A stretch of DNA of 64,000 nucleotides from Herpetosiphon llansteffanensis (GCF_003205875.1 NZ_PUBZ01000158.1:87647-151646), one strand, 5' to 3'. Positions 52,579 through 61,439 are shown, numbered from the stretch's first letter. A program made the numbers and translations. Notes: generated by a model not told the origin, from the sequence alone.

Positions 52579-53439
52579 TTAGGCGGCGTGTAGTTGGGTT
52601 TCGCTTGGTTGGGGTTGTAAGGCGGCGCTCAGATCGCGGCGCAGGGCTTCAATATCGCCTAAATCATCATCGCACAGCATGGTAACTAAATAATCGCCGA
52701 GGGTTTCGACAATCAACGTCCCTTCGTCGGCATGCAGAATTAAGGCACTGGCCCAGCCCAATTCGCAGGCGTAGCCCATTTGACGATAGACATCTAACAA
52801 CGCTTTCGATAAACCACTAATTCGTTGATGGCTGCTCGATTTGGTGAAGCTCAGCGCACTGGTTAGGCCTTCGTGGGTTGCTAAGGCAATGCCGCGCAAG
52901 CGATAGTGCGAAACATTCACTAAGCTATTGAGAATTTGTTGCAAGTGGGCATGGCGCTGAGCGGTTGCTGGCGCGAGCTTAATTGCGTTGGCAATCAAGC
53001 GATACAAGGTGCTAATTTGTTGCATTTCGCAGCTAGCAACGGTCGCGTAGCTCGACGTGCCCAAGGCTTCGCGCATGGCTTCGCTGCTCAGGGCATTTGG
53101 GGCTTGGCCACGAGTTGCGGCAATGATTAATGGCTTGCCTAAACGAAAAGCCTGCTCTTCAAGTTCGTTGACAAAATAGCCGCTATCAACCGAGGGCTGG
53201 CAGCCATCGACAAAGGTGATCGTGGCCAGCGCTCGTTCCATCAAGCCGCTGCCCAATTCCTCGTAGGTACTTTTAGGAATCGCCAGCAAACGAATGCTGG
53301 TTGTGGTGGTTAATCGATATTCGCCAATATGCACAGCGCCAGTGGTTGGGCTGAGTGGTTTTAATGTATAGCTGCTGCTAATGGTTTTCAAGCATTGAAT
53401 GCTCGCTTCTCCATCACCAGTCAAAATGATAGTATGCAT
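52579..53439 (-). CDS. Pseudo-GTPase (Ras/MglA-like) fused to a roadblock/LC7 domain
   Basis: 286 residues from ATG 53439, six bases after GGAGG. The N-terminal half follows the order of a small GTPase but the motifs have decayed: the P-loop is TGDGEASIQ (no G-K-S/T), the third motif is at ATITFVDGCQP, and the N-K-x-D site reads AATRGQ. The C-terminal half (about 185-280; ILNSLVNVSHYRLRGIALATHEGLTSALSFT...LIVETLGDYLVTMLCDDD) is a roadblock/LC7 domain, the partner and GAP of MglA in gliding bacteria. A single chain joining both is unusual; it cannot bind GTP in the normal way. Confidence 0.68.
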   Translation of the reverse strand: MHTIILTGDGEASIQCLKTISSSYTLKPLSPTTGAVHIGEYRLTTTTSIRLLAIPKSTYEELGSGLMERALATITFVDGCQPSVDSGYFVNELEEQAFRLGKPLIIAATRGQAPNALSSEAMREALGTSSYATVASCEMQQISTLYRLIANAIKLAPATAQRHAHLQQILNSLVNVSHYRLRGIALATHEGLTSALSFTKSSSHQRISGLSKALLDVYRQMGYACELGWASALILHADEGTLIVETLGDYLVTMLCDDDLGDIEALRRDLSAALQPQPSETQLHAA

Positions 53440-53612
53440 GTGCTGCCTCCGCCGCAGAATAGGTGCTCGCTGCACGCGAATAGTGCTCCACACACTACAC
53501 TCTATTTTGAACTTTTCTGCATCACTTTAACCGGTACTTTGGGTTGATTTGGCTATGGGATTTTGGTTTTGATAATTGCTACCTGCGAACTAGTACCGTA
53601 GCGATTGTTTGG

Positions 53613-54638
53613 CTATTGTTCAGCCTGCCAACTATCGGTTTCAGGGTTGTAACGATAGCTCAAGCTGCTTTCATTGGGATTAGTAACCGCCGTCAGGGTG
53701 TAATCGAATTGCACAATTCGCACTTGCATCGTTGCATCGCCAAAGGTAATTCGCCGCCCACGCTCATCGCCATGATAGCCTTGGCCACTAAAATCAATTT
53801 CTTGGCGCGGCTGGCCCGTTGGGTTGCCCTGCGCATCAAGGGCAATTGAATAGATTTGGGGCTGGCGCGCCAACGCATAATACAAGCGCTTGCCACTACT
53901 GCCGTTATAAACGCCAAGCCCAAAGCTATCAACGCCATCAAGCACAATACTGGCTTGTTTGCTGGCTAAATCAACTTTGAAAATCCGCCCAAATTGCTGT
54001 TGTTTGGTCGAGCCAAGCACCGATGAAACATACAAACTGTGGGTGTTGCAATCGTAATTAAGTGCCAAAATGCCATAAGGATTGGTATTGTCGGCTGGTG
54101 CAGCGGTCGGTAATTCGAGCAATTCGCTTAACTCAGCACTGCGCGGATCGATGCGATACACTTTGTTGGCCGCTGCTGGTGGATTATACAAAATGCTGAC
54201 CCACGGCACTGCGCCAACGTAAATCGCGCCATCGCGATCCAAAATTGGCGAGCTAAGATAGCCAGCCTTCGACCAAGAAGGGTGTTGATAGGGCGCTGGT
54301 TGGCTGGCTTCTTGGCCTTCGCTGGTCAAATCGTACATCACCATGCCACGCACGCGGCGGGCTTGAGTATCGAGCACTGCATTGACTCCAAAGCCTTGGG
54401 CTTGGGCAAACGGCGGAATTTGCTTGCACGAGGTTACTTCGCCTTGAGCAAAATTGCTGGCAGTTGCTGAACTACGATTAAGCCACCACACTCCCAAACC
54501 AAGCACAGTGAGCACTGCCAAAACACTGCCCATAGCCAACAACGAACGCCGATTATTGGCTTGATTGGGTTTGGCTGTTGGCCGCGTTGCTTTCGTGGCA
54601 GGCTGGGCTGATGGCGGGCGTTTTTTACGACGACTCAT
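53613..54638 (-). CDS. Membrane-tethered beta-propeller-like protein
   Basis: 341 residues. A very basic N-terminal tail (1-30), one transmembrane helix (about 32-53) and a periplasmic or extracytoplasmic domain with repeated short strands (DRDGAIYVGAVP, YNPPAAANKVYRIDP, GRIFKVDLASKQASIVLDG, PQIYSIALDAQG) of the SMP-30/propeller kind. It begins directly after the upstream stop codon (TAAATG), so it is cotranslated with the amine-oxidase-like lipoprotein. No enzyme motif is seen; it probably acts with its neighbour. Confidence 0.68.
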   Translation of the reverse strand: MSRRKKRPPSAQPATKATRPTAKPNQANNRRSLLAMGSVLAVLTVLGLGVWWLNRSSATASNFAQGEVTSCKQIPPFAQAQGFGVNAVLDTQARRVRGMVMYDLTSEGQEASQPAPYQHPSWSKAGYLSSPILDRDGAIYVGAVPWVSILYNPPAAANKVYRIDPRSAELSELLELPTAAPADNTNPYGILALNYDCNTHSLYVSSVLGSTKQQQFGRIFKVDLASKQASIVLDGVDSFGLGVYNGSSGKRLYYALARQPQIYSIALDAQGNPTGQPRQEIDFSGQGYHGDERGRRITFGDATMQVRIVQFDYTLTAVTNPNESSLSYRYNPETDSWQAEQ

Positions 54639-56393
54639 TTATTTGCCTCGCTCTGGCCGAAAAAGCGGCCCCGACCAACAAGGATATTCTTCGGGCACAT
54701 AGACTCCACGCCGCAACACCGATTCGGCCCAGCAATATTGGCTGCCAGGCGTATCGTCGTTTTTAAGTTGGGCCACATACCACAACACGATGTTTTGGTT
54801 GCTAATGCTCTCCGCTGGATTGTCGATAAATTGCTCGGGGCCTTGGTTTGCATCAGTATTGCAGCATGGCCCAATCGTTACCATATCGCTTTCGCCCTCA
54901 TCGCGTTCAGGATGATCGAGCGTTGCATAGAGAAACGCTTGATCGCCGCGCCCGCCATCGGCAAATTGGCCGCGTCCAGTGGCAATAGTGTAACTGCCGC
55001 CATTGGCAAAATCGAGCCGATATTCTGCGCCGTCTGGGTGGATTTGGCGGGTATTTGCGCCCTGCCATTGTTCTGTTTCCCACATTTGCCATTGCGTGCC
55101 ATCCCAGGCGCTAATTGTGCCTGTGTCGGCCAAACTAATGCGCGTGACTGGTCGATACGTGCCATCATCGCCGCAACCACGGCCAACGCTGGCGATTGCT
55201 GGCCGAAAGCGCCCATCAAAATAGAATTGAAAGGCCTGCTCATAATAATAATTGCATGGCTCTGGCCAAAGCTCCGACCAAAATTCCTGCACCAATTGAA
55301 ATCCAACTACTTGATCATTTTCGATCAACTCGCCGATCATTGGTGGCTCAACGGCGATGACTGCTGCTTGCGAAAAATACGGGCAGCCAACTGCATCGCT
55401 ATAGCCAAAACCATCACGTTCGCTATAGCTCACATGCCAATCAACCAATTTGGCGCTTTTGAACAAGGGCTTGCCTTGGTAGCTGATCTCGGAGATTCGC
55501 AGGCCATCGGATGAGGTGAGCATATAATCGAAGGCCCAGCCATCACGCTCCAAACGCGTTGTATGATCGCAATATTTCAGCACGGCCTCGTTTTGCATGC
55601 CTTTTTCGGTCACTGCTGGGCCGGTTGCGCCAACATTGGTCCAGCGCACGCCCACCAAGCGAGTATCGGTCAAATCGACAATTGCCCACAATGCGCGTTC
55701 ACCTTCGACAAAAGTTGGCGCAACACACAAATGCACTGAGCGTTCGCAGCGGGTGGCGTTCAACGAAGTTTTGGTATTGGCCATTACTGCTTGATCGGAG
55801 CTTGGTTTGTAGCCAAGTGCCTGCTCGACCTCGCTGGCATTGCTGGCAATTTCACGCGCTACCGCCGTCAAATGCTCAGGAATATCTGGTTGGCTGTTGG
55901 CGAGGCGCTCGACGACAATCACCTTTTGGTTGGAAATATCAACGGTAATCGCCAAGGTCAGGTTGAGCGCAAAATTGTAGACCTCGACGCGGTAGCAGCT
56001 GACTTGCAAGCATTGGGCGGTGGCTTCGATGATGTCGCTTTCGCGCACGGGCACAATTCCAAAAACCTCATTGCGAAATGGAATACCATTCTGCTCAACA
56101 AATTGGCTTTGAAGCTTTGGCTCGTTGAGTGCGACGATTTGGGCCATTGCTTGCTGCGAATCAAGGCTGGCAAGGGTTAAAACTGGTGGCTTGGCAGTTA
56201 ATGCAGCATCAACAGCTTGCTGATAGGCACTCAATAAAGGATAATCGCGGGCTTCTGGGGTAACTGCGGCGGCGAGAACTGCTGGAGTTTCAGCGGGAAC
56301 ACTGGTGGTTGTGGGGTGTTGGGCAGGCGTTGTGCCACATGCACTTAATCCTAGCAACAACATCATTAATCGATAGCAAACGCTCCGTCGCAT
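54639..56393 (-). CDS. Copper-amine-oxidase-like lipoprotein lacking the copper site
   Basis: 584 residues. Lipobox GLSACG (Cys19). N2/N3-like domains (about 60-255) precede a catalytic-domain-like part. Framework matches: RISEISYQGKPLF, VSYSERDGFGYSDAVGCPY, C-NYYY-EQAFQFYFDGRF (381-394; TPQ motif N-Y-D/E-Y, with Tyr at the third position), and ESISNQNIVLWY (528-539). The copper H-x-H should fall near 411-418 but reads GTYRPVTR, and the third His after LWY is absent. It is thus probably a non-enzymatic relative. AAGGAG precedes the ATG. Confidence 0.62.
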   Translation of the reverse strand: MRRSVCYRLMMLLLGLSACGTTPAQHPTTTSVPAETPAVLAAAVTPEARDYPLLSAYQQAVDAALTAKPPVLTLASLDSQQAMAQIVALNEPKLQSQFVEQNGIPFRNEVFGIVPVRESDIIEATAQCLQVSCYRVEVYNFALNLTLAITVDISNQKVIVVERLANSQPDIPEHLTAVAREIASNASEVEQALGYKPSSDQAVMANTKTSLNATRCERSVHLCVAPTFVEGERALWAIVDLTDTRLVGVRWTNVGATGPAVTEKGMQNEAVLKYCDHTTRLERDGWAFDYMLTSSDGLRISEISYQGKPLFKSAKLVDWHVSYSERDGFGYSDAVGCPYFSQAAVIAVEPPMIGELIENDQVVGFQLVQEFWSELWPEPCNYYYEQAFQFYFDGRFRPAIASVGRGCGDDGTYRPVTRISLADTGTISAWDGTQWQMWETEQWQGANTRQIHPDGAEYRLDFANGGSYTIATGRGQFADGGRGDQAFLYATLDHPERDEGESDMVTIGPCCNTDANQGPEQFIDNPAESISNQNIVLWYVAQLKNDDTPGSQYCWAESVLRRGVYVPEEYPCWSGPLFRPERGK

Positions 56394-56625
56394 AGAAACT
56401 CCTTCACACCTACAAGGACGATGATTAAATGCTGAATCTACGTGGTAGTGTGGCGAGGATGAAGCAAGCGCGTGATTTTATTATAGAAGATTCTGCTCAA
56501 TTGCGCTGGATCAAATTCGCACTTGCTGCCAATGTGCATTTGTTTGTATGATACGTATTACAAAAGCTATTGTGCATGGTTTATCATAAACTATTGGCTT
56601 GCTGAATGAGGAGTGATGGATTTCA

Positions 56626-57405
56626 ATGCCTGTTTTAACATGTGCAACCATCGATGGGGGAACGCTGGTTTTTGATCGGCAGGGTACTGGCTCGCCGTTA
56701 CTTTTGCTCCATGGCTTTGGCCAAGATCGTATGCTCTGGCACAACGCGGGCTGGGTTGATCGCCTTGCCGCTCATTTTACCGTCATAACCGTTGATCTGC
56801 GTGGGGCTGGCACGAGCTTTATGCCGATCGAATCGCAGGCCTATGGATTGGATCTGTATCAATCAGATATTCAGCGCGTGCTCAAAACATGCGGCTATAG
56901 CGCTATTCAGCTTTTTGGCTGGTCGTTTGGGGGCACGCTTGGGCTGCAATTGCTGGCGAATATGCCAGAAGTACGGCGGGCGGTGATTGCAGGAACATTC
57001 GTTGGCCAGATTTTTACGCCCGAACGAATTGAGCCTCAAATTGCCCAATTTAGCGAATTGGCTACCGCCAAGCAACAAGGGCGATTGGCTGCATTAAACG
57101 TTACGCCAAGTATGCAAGCCTTTGTGGAGCGCACGAATATGCCAGCCTATCTTGCGCGGCTGCGCGGTTGCATGACCTGGCCAATCCTCAGCCCAAGCGC
57201 GTTGACGAAACCATTTTTGCTCTACACCAGCACTGGCGATGGCTATGTCGTGGATCGGGTGCGCGAACAGCAGGATGCATTAACCATGGCGGGTGGCACT
57301 GTCCAGATCTTTGCCGATTTGAATCACCGCGAGTTGGTAACTGCCCGCGATCAGGTTGAAGCAAGCGTGCTAGCATTTTTACAACAACCGACGAGCGAAA
57401 CATAG
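56626..57405 (+). CDS. Alpha/beta hydrolase
   Basis: 259 residues. Nucleophile elbow GWSFGG (about 104-109), oxyanion HGFGQDR at about 29-35, acid TSTGDGYVVD and His in LNHRELV near the end: a complete catalytic triad of the alpha/beta hydrolase fold. VDLRGAGTS is the conserved turn. A small-ester or lactone substrate is likely but cannot be read. The ribosome site is a distant GAGGAG. It is monocistronic, with a terminator after it. Confidence 0.88.
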   Translation: MPVLTCATIDGGTLVFDRQGTGSPLLLLHGFGQDRMLWHNAGWVDRLAAHFTVITVDLRGAGTSFMPIESQAYGLDLYQSDIQRVLKTCGYSAIQLFGWSFGGTLGLQLLANMPEVRRAVIAGTFVGQIFTPERIEPQIAQFSELATAKQQGRLAALNVTPSMQAFVERTNMPAYLARLRGCMTWPILSPSALTKPFLLYTSTGDGYVVDRVREQQDALTMAGGTVQIFADLNHRELVTARDQVEASVLAFLQQPTSET

Positions 57406-57425
57406 ATCATTGATTATTGTTGAAT

Positions 57426-57460
57426 GCTGCTTGGATTCATGGATGTTCAATCCAAGCAGC
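57426..57460 (+). terminator. Terminator hairpin
   Basis: GCTGCTTGGATT (57426-57437) pairs with AATCCAAGCAGC (57449-57460), loop 11, followed by AGGTTTCC. Confidence 0.75.
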
Positions 57461-57505
57461 AGGTTTCCTAATAAACGTATTAGGAGTAGTCATGCAAGTT
57501 GGCGA

Positions 57506-58027
57506 TTAATGGGCTAATTCGCGATAAAACATGATCGTTGCATGGGTTTCCCCATCGGCACTACGGGCAAAATTAGGAATAACCCCCGCCTCGTGATAGC
57601 CCAACTTGCGATACAGCGACTCGGCCTTATCGCCTTGGCGCGTATCGAGCACCAACAACCAACGGCCATGGGTTTGAGCAACCGCCTCAAGTTCGTGCAT
57701 TAATTGTTGGGCAATGCCACGGCGTTGAAATTGCGAATGCACTAATAATTTTTGCACTTCGGCGCGATGGCTGGCGTTGGCTTTGCTGGGCAGATCAAGC
57801 TGGACGCTGCCAACGATCTGATCAGCATCCAACGCTACCAACAATACCCGCTGTTCTGCTTGCAGATCGCTGATGATCGCCTGCCAATAGCTGGTTGCAT
57901 CGGCAAGGCTGAGCGGCGGCAAAAAGCCAATTGAAGCTCCTTGGGCGATGCTATCAATGATTAATTGACATAATTGTTCGACTTTAGCGTATGCTTGATT
58001 GAAATTGTAGGTTTGAATCGTGATCAT
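57506..58027 (-). CDS. GNAT-family N-acetyltransferase
   Basis: 173 residues. VQKLLVHSQFQRRGIAQQLMHELEAVA (about 95-121) is the Q/R-x-x-G-x-G/A acetyl-CoA loop, then LDTRQGDKAESLYRKLGYHEAGVIPNFA, as in many GCN5-related enzymes. Substrate unknown. GGGAAG stands before the ATG. The gene begins 44 bases before the end of the upstream hydrolase, an unusually long overlap, so expression is coupled. Confidence 0.9.
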   Translation of the reverse strand: MITIQTYNFNQAYAKVEQLCQLIIDSIAQGASIGFLPPLSLADATSYWQAIISDLQAEQRVLLVALDADQIVGSVQLDLPSKANASHRAEVQKLLVHSQFQRRGIAQQLMHELEAVAQTHGRWLLVLDTRQGDKAESLYRKLGYHEAGVIPNFARSADGETHATIMFYRELAH

Positions 58028-58856
58028 GCTGCTTCCCTGTGACGATTGATTGCAACCAATTATTGATTAACTCGGCGGTTTCGCGATACGACTCCTCGAA
58101 CATTAAATCGTGGTTGGCCTTAGGAATAACCCAATATTCGGCGTTGTAATGAGCTGCGGAAGGCCGTGAATAGACTTCTGGAATGCAACGATCGTGTTCG
58201 GCTGCCAGCCATAAAAGCGGCGTTTTGACCTTTTTGGCTGGTCGCCACAATGGCCAGCGATATTGCAACAAAACCAAGGCCGATTCTGGCGCAAGTTGGC
58301 GATGCAGTTGCTTGGGCTTGATAATTGCGTTGTCGCTGAGAAACCAAAAAGCTGCGCGTTTGGGCGTGCGAATGGTTGGCGTTGCCGAGAGCGAAAGCCA
58401 CGACAGCAATACGCCCCAAGGATCAAGTTTTTGCGCATTCCGAAAAACTGGGCGCATGCTATGGCTCAGCCATGGCGCAACCAACACCATCGCTGGCAAA
58501 TCGTCGCCGCCTTTGGCGAGATGCCACTGGCCCAAGGCCCCGCCCATACTGTGGCCGATATAGATTGGCTTGATTGGCAAGCGCTCAATTTCGGCTTTGA
58601 GCGTGCGGTAATAATAGCCAAGCGTATTCAAGCGATACGGGCGTTGGGCTGGTGATTTGCCATGGCCTGGCAGGCTGAATGCGATGCTCTGCCAGCCCCA
58701 TTCGGCCAATAATTCTTGCCACGGTTGCCAGCACCAAGCTCCATGCCACATGCCATGGCCTAGCAAAATTGGCGTTTGTTGGCGTTGTTGATGTGGGGTG
58801 TAGATGATGCGTTCGATGCCAGCCTCAAGCTGATGCTCAATCGTATATTCGGCCAC
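57984..58856 (-). CDS. Alpha/beta hydrolase
   Basis: About 290 residues from GTG 58856, which follows AAAGAGGT; the frame can begin at TTG 58880. Triad: HGMWHG near the N-terminus, nucleophile IGHSMGG (about 112-118), acid in AAEHDRC and His in IPKANHDLMFE. PGHGKSP fits the family. It is the middle gene of an SDR/hydrolase/GNAT operon, and the last 44 bases overlap the acetyltransferase. The substrate is not evident. Confidence 0.88.
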   Translation of the reverse strand: MAEYTIEHQLEAGIERIIYTPHQQRQQTPILLGHGMWHGAWCWQPWQELLAEWGWQSIAFSLPGHGKSPAQRPYRLNTLGYYYRTLKAEIERLPIKPIYIGHSMGGALGQWHLAKGGDDLPAMVLVAPWLSHSMRPVFRNAQKLDPWGVLLSWLSLSATPTIRTPKRAAFWFLSDNAIIKPKQLHRQLAPESALVLLQYRWPLWRPAKKVKTPLLWLAAEHDRCIPEVYSRPSAAHYNAEYWVIPKANHDLMFEESYRETAELINNWLQSIVTGKQHDHDSNLQFQSSIR

Positions 58857-58881
58857 AGCGACCTCTTTCGCTCTAAACAAG

Positions 58882-59625
58882 CTACATGCTGGTTATGCCG
58901 CCATCGATGATATATTCGGCTCCGGTGATAAAACTTGCTGCTGGTGAAGCCAAAAAGACGATCAATTCGGCGATTTCTTGGGGCGTGCCCATGCGTTTGA
59001 GCGGAATCGAGCGGATCATTCGTTCATGGGCGCTTGGCTCGAAACCCTCTAAAATGGCGGTTTCGGTCCAGCCTGGGCAAACTGCATTAATCCGAATGCC
59101 AGCGGGAGCTAGCTCAATTGCGCCGGTTTTGCTCATCTGAATCACGCCAGCTTTAGCGACACCATATGGCCCTAAATTGGGCGAGCCGCCAACGCCTGCA
59201 ATCGAGGCCACATTGACGATCGAGCCACCTTTGCCACCTGCCAGCATGGCTTGACTGGCATATTTTTGGCCCCAAAATACTCCAGTTAAATCGATGTCAA
59301 GCACGCGCTGCCAATTATGATTTTCGGTCAGGTGCAACGGCGCTGGTTGGCCACCAATGCCTGCATTGTTGATCATAATATCCAAGCCACCTTGCTCGAG
59401 GGCAAATTGCACCAACGCCTGAATATCGGCCTCGTTGCGCACATCGCAAGCGTAAAAATGAGCGTGACCATCTGCGCTACGAATTTGTTCGACGGTTTGT
59501 AGGGCTGCTTGCTGATTAATATCGCCAATCACGACGGTTGCGCCTTGAGCTGCTAAGATTTTGGCTGTGGCCGCACCGATCCCAATCGCTCCGCCCGTGA
59601 CAACCGCAACTTTCCCGTGAAGCAT
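58882..59625 (-). CDS. Short-chain dehydrogenase/reductase
   Basis: 247 residues, classical SDR. TGGAIGIG (NAD(P) binding), NNAGIGG, and the catalytic Ser-Tyr-Lys in NVASIAGVGGSPNLGPYGVAKAGV; PGWTETAI after it. The Asp in GDINQQ (about residue 35) suggests NAD over NADP. It oxidises or reduces an alcohol/ketone of unknown type. GGAGG is six bases before the ATG. It heads the three-gene operon. Confidence 0.94.
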   Translation of the reverse strand: MLHGKVAVVTGGAIGIGAATAKILAAQGATVVIGDINQQAALQTVEQIRSADGHAHFYACDVRNEADIQALVQFALEQGGLDIMINNAGIGGQPAPLHLTENHNWQRVLDIDLTGVFWGQKYASQAMLAGGKGGSIVNVASIAGVGGSPNLGPYGVAKAGVIQMSKTGAIELAPAGIRINAVCPGWTETAILEGFEPSAHERMIRSIPLKRMGTPQEIAELIVFLASPAASFITGAEYIIDGGITSM

Positions 59626-59680
59626 CCTGTCCTCCTTGACATGCTAGCTGTGGCGTTATTATCAGAAATCGACACATAAA

Positions 59681-59767
59681 AGTCAAAAGCAGGGATGAAG
59701 TCAAAAGTCAAAACCCCACAAAGCCAATAGCCAATAGCCCAAAGCCAATAGCCCAAAGCCTATAGCC
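59681..59767. repeat. Mosaic intergenic repeat block 3
   Basis: AAGTCAAAAGTCAAAA and short CCAATAGCCAATAGCC / CCAAAGCCAATAGCC units in tandem, the complement of modules in block 1. It lies just upstream of a promoter. Confidence 0.75.
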
Positions 59768-59779
59768 TAAACACACTAT

Positions 59780-59808
59780 TTGACGCAGAGAACAAGATTT
59801 AGTATAGT
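59780..59808 (+). promoter_or_regulatory. Promoter of the PepSY gene
   Basis: TTGACG (59780-59785), 17-base spacer, TATAGT (59803-59808): close to the consensus for the main sigma factor, 108 bases before the ATG. Confidence 0.75.
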
Positions 59809-59817
59809 CTCCGCGTA

Positions 59818-59833
59818 ATAAAATCTATTTTAT
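59818..59833. promoter_or_regulatory. AT-rich palindrome near the transcription start
   Basis: ATAAAAT-CT-ATTTTAT, a perfect palindrome of two 7-bp arms just after the -10 box. It could be a repressor site; iron regulators are plausible for PepSY proteins, but that is inference. Confidence 0.4.
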
Positions 59834-59915
59834 CCGATTAAATTGTCTTTATACACAAATGTGCTCTGTTGCTGTGCGCAGGGCTCTTTGGCTTGCACGA
59901 AAGGAATGGGTCTGA

Positions 59916-61256
59916 ATGGCGCTCGATACTGCTTCAACTCCTACGCGCGTCCCTGATGCGGCGACGAATGGCCCAGCAGCGGCAACCGCTAAGAAACGTT
60001 TAGCGCGACTCTACGCGGCAATTTGGCGCTGGCACTTTATTGCAGGCCTGTTGGTTACGCCGATTTTGTTTGTGGTTTCCTTGGCGGGCGCGATCTATGT
60101 GTTTCGCGATGAGCTTGAGCCAGTGCTGTATCCTGAATTATTTGTTGTGGCTCCGCAAGCTCAGATGTTGGGCTATGGCGAATTGGTTGCGGCAGCAGAA
60201 GCGGCCTATCCGAATGCGCATGCTGAGTATATTTTTCAACATCGCGATCCTGCCCATTCGTTGGGCATTCACATGCATCTCAGCGAAACCGAAGATCTGA
60301 CGGCCTATGTCAATCAATACACGGGCCAAGTGTTGGGCATGCAAGATCACTCGAGCTTTTTTGATTGGATTTTGACCTTGCACCGCAGCTTATTTGCTGG
60401 ATTATTTGGGCGCTTGGTCGTTGAGTTGATGGTTGGCTGGAGCATTTCATCGGTTTTGACGGGGTTGTATTTGTGGTGGCGGCGCAGCAGCGGCAAGCCT
60501 GGGCGTTGGTGGGTGCGTTGGGCAGGCAAGCCACGGGCAATTCTGCGCGAACTGCATAGCGTTTTAGGAGCCTATTTTGCAATTGTGGCGGTCGTTATTA
60601 TGGCGACGGGCTTAATTTTTACCTATGCAGCTGGCACCTTGATGCTCGGCAGTTTAGCTGTAAGTGGCCAATTGCCAGCCTCGTATATTAGTGCGCCGCG
60701 ATCTGCTGCTGCTGCTGCAGATGCTACGCCGTTAACCATTGATCAAGCAGTAGCACGTTATCAGGCAACTGGTAATGCAGCAGAATGGAGCTTGTTCATT
60801 CCCGAAAAACCAGAACAGGCATTTAGCTTTACGACGAGCAGCAGCCACGATTTGCCCAACATGCGTATGGCTTGGGTTGATCAATATAACGGAACGATTT
60901 TAGATGATCTGCGTTGGAATATGTTGGGTTTGCCTGCCAAAGCGGCCTTATATTTCTATCCCATTCATACTGGCGCGATTTATGGTTGGCCAACCAAAAT
61001 TATTGCCGTATTAACCTGTTTGATTCTGATTGGCCTGAGTGTTTCGGGCGTTCTTTTGTGGTGGTGGCGCAGACCCAAGGGCAAATTGGGCGTACCTAGC
61101 CGCGTTAACGAGCAGGTCGTGCCAAAATGGATGGTCGCTTTGATTGTTGTCTTGAGCATTTTCATGCCATTGATGGGCGTTTCGTTGCTTTTGGTCTTGT
61201 TTGGCGATTGGGCTTGGCGGCGTTGGCAGCGCTCGCGTCATAATCAACCAGCTTAA
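59916..61256 (+). CDS. PepSY-associated transmembrane protein
   Basis: 446 residues. Cytoplasmic N-tail, helix at about 36-60 (WHFIAGLLVTPILFVVSLAGAIYVF), a periplasmic PepSY domain (about 62-150), two or more helices around 160-235 including the conserved H-x-W/R membrane histidines (LHRSLFAG, LHSVLGAY), a second PepSY part (about 260-350; YNGTILDDLR) and a final helix bundle to 446. This is the FhuF/siderophore-reductase-like PepSY_TM layout, thought to pass electrons across the membrane to ferric siderophores. Monocistronic behind a good promoter. Confidence 0.85.
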   Translation: MALDTASTPTRVPDAATNGPAAATAKKRLARLYAAIWRWHFIAGLLVTPILFVVSLAGAIYVFRDELEPVLYPELFVVAPQAQMLGYGELVAAAEAAYPNAHAEYIFQHRDPAHSLGIHMHLSETEDLTAYVNQYTGQVLGMQDHSSFFDWILTLHRSLFAGLFGRLVVELMVGWSISSVLTGLYLWWRRSSGKPGRWWVRWAGKPRAILRELHSVLGAYFAIVAVVIMATGLIFTYAAGTLMLGSLAVSGQLPASYISAPRSAAAAADATPLTIDQAVARYQATGNAAEWSLFIPEKPEQAFSFTTSSSHDLPNMRMAWVDQYNGTILDDLRWNMLGLPAKAALYFYPIHTGAIYGWPTKIIAVLTCLILIGLSVSGVLLWWWRRPKGKLGVPSRVNEQVVPKWMVALIVVLSIFMPLMGVSLLLVLFGDWAWRRWQRSRHNQPA

Positions 61257-61439
61257 TCTTGATCTTAGCTGAAATGTTGATCAATTGGCATAGAATTTGA
61301 CACAATTGCACAAATCCAAGCCGCGTAATCTGCTTAGTCCATGGGTAGATGTATGGTATTCTGCTCAGTCTGAGAGAACCTCGAAGCGGCGAAGCTCAGG
61401 AATGGTAGGACGCAGCTGTGTCTCAAGGAGGTCTGGTAC

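Noticed and set aside
54639..56393. Active copper amine oxidase
   Set aside because: The three copper histidines are absent, although the framework is kept.
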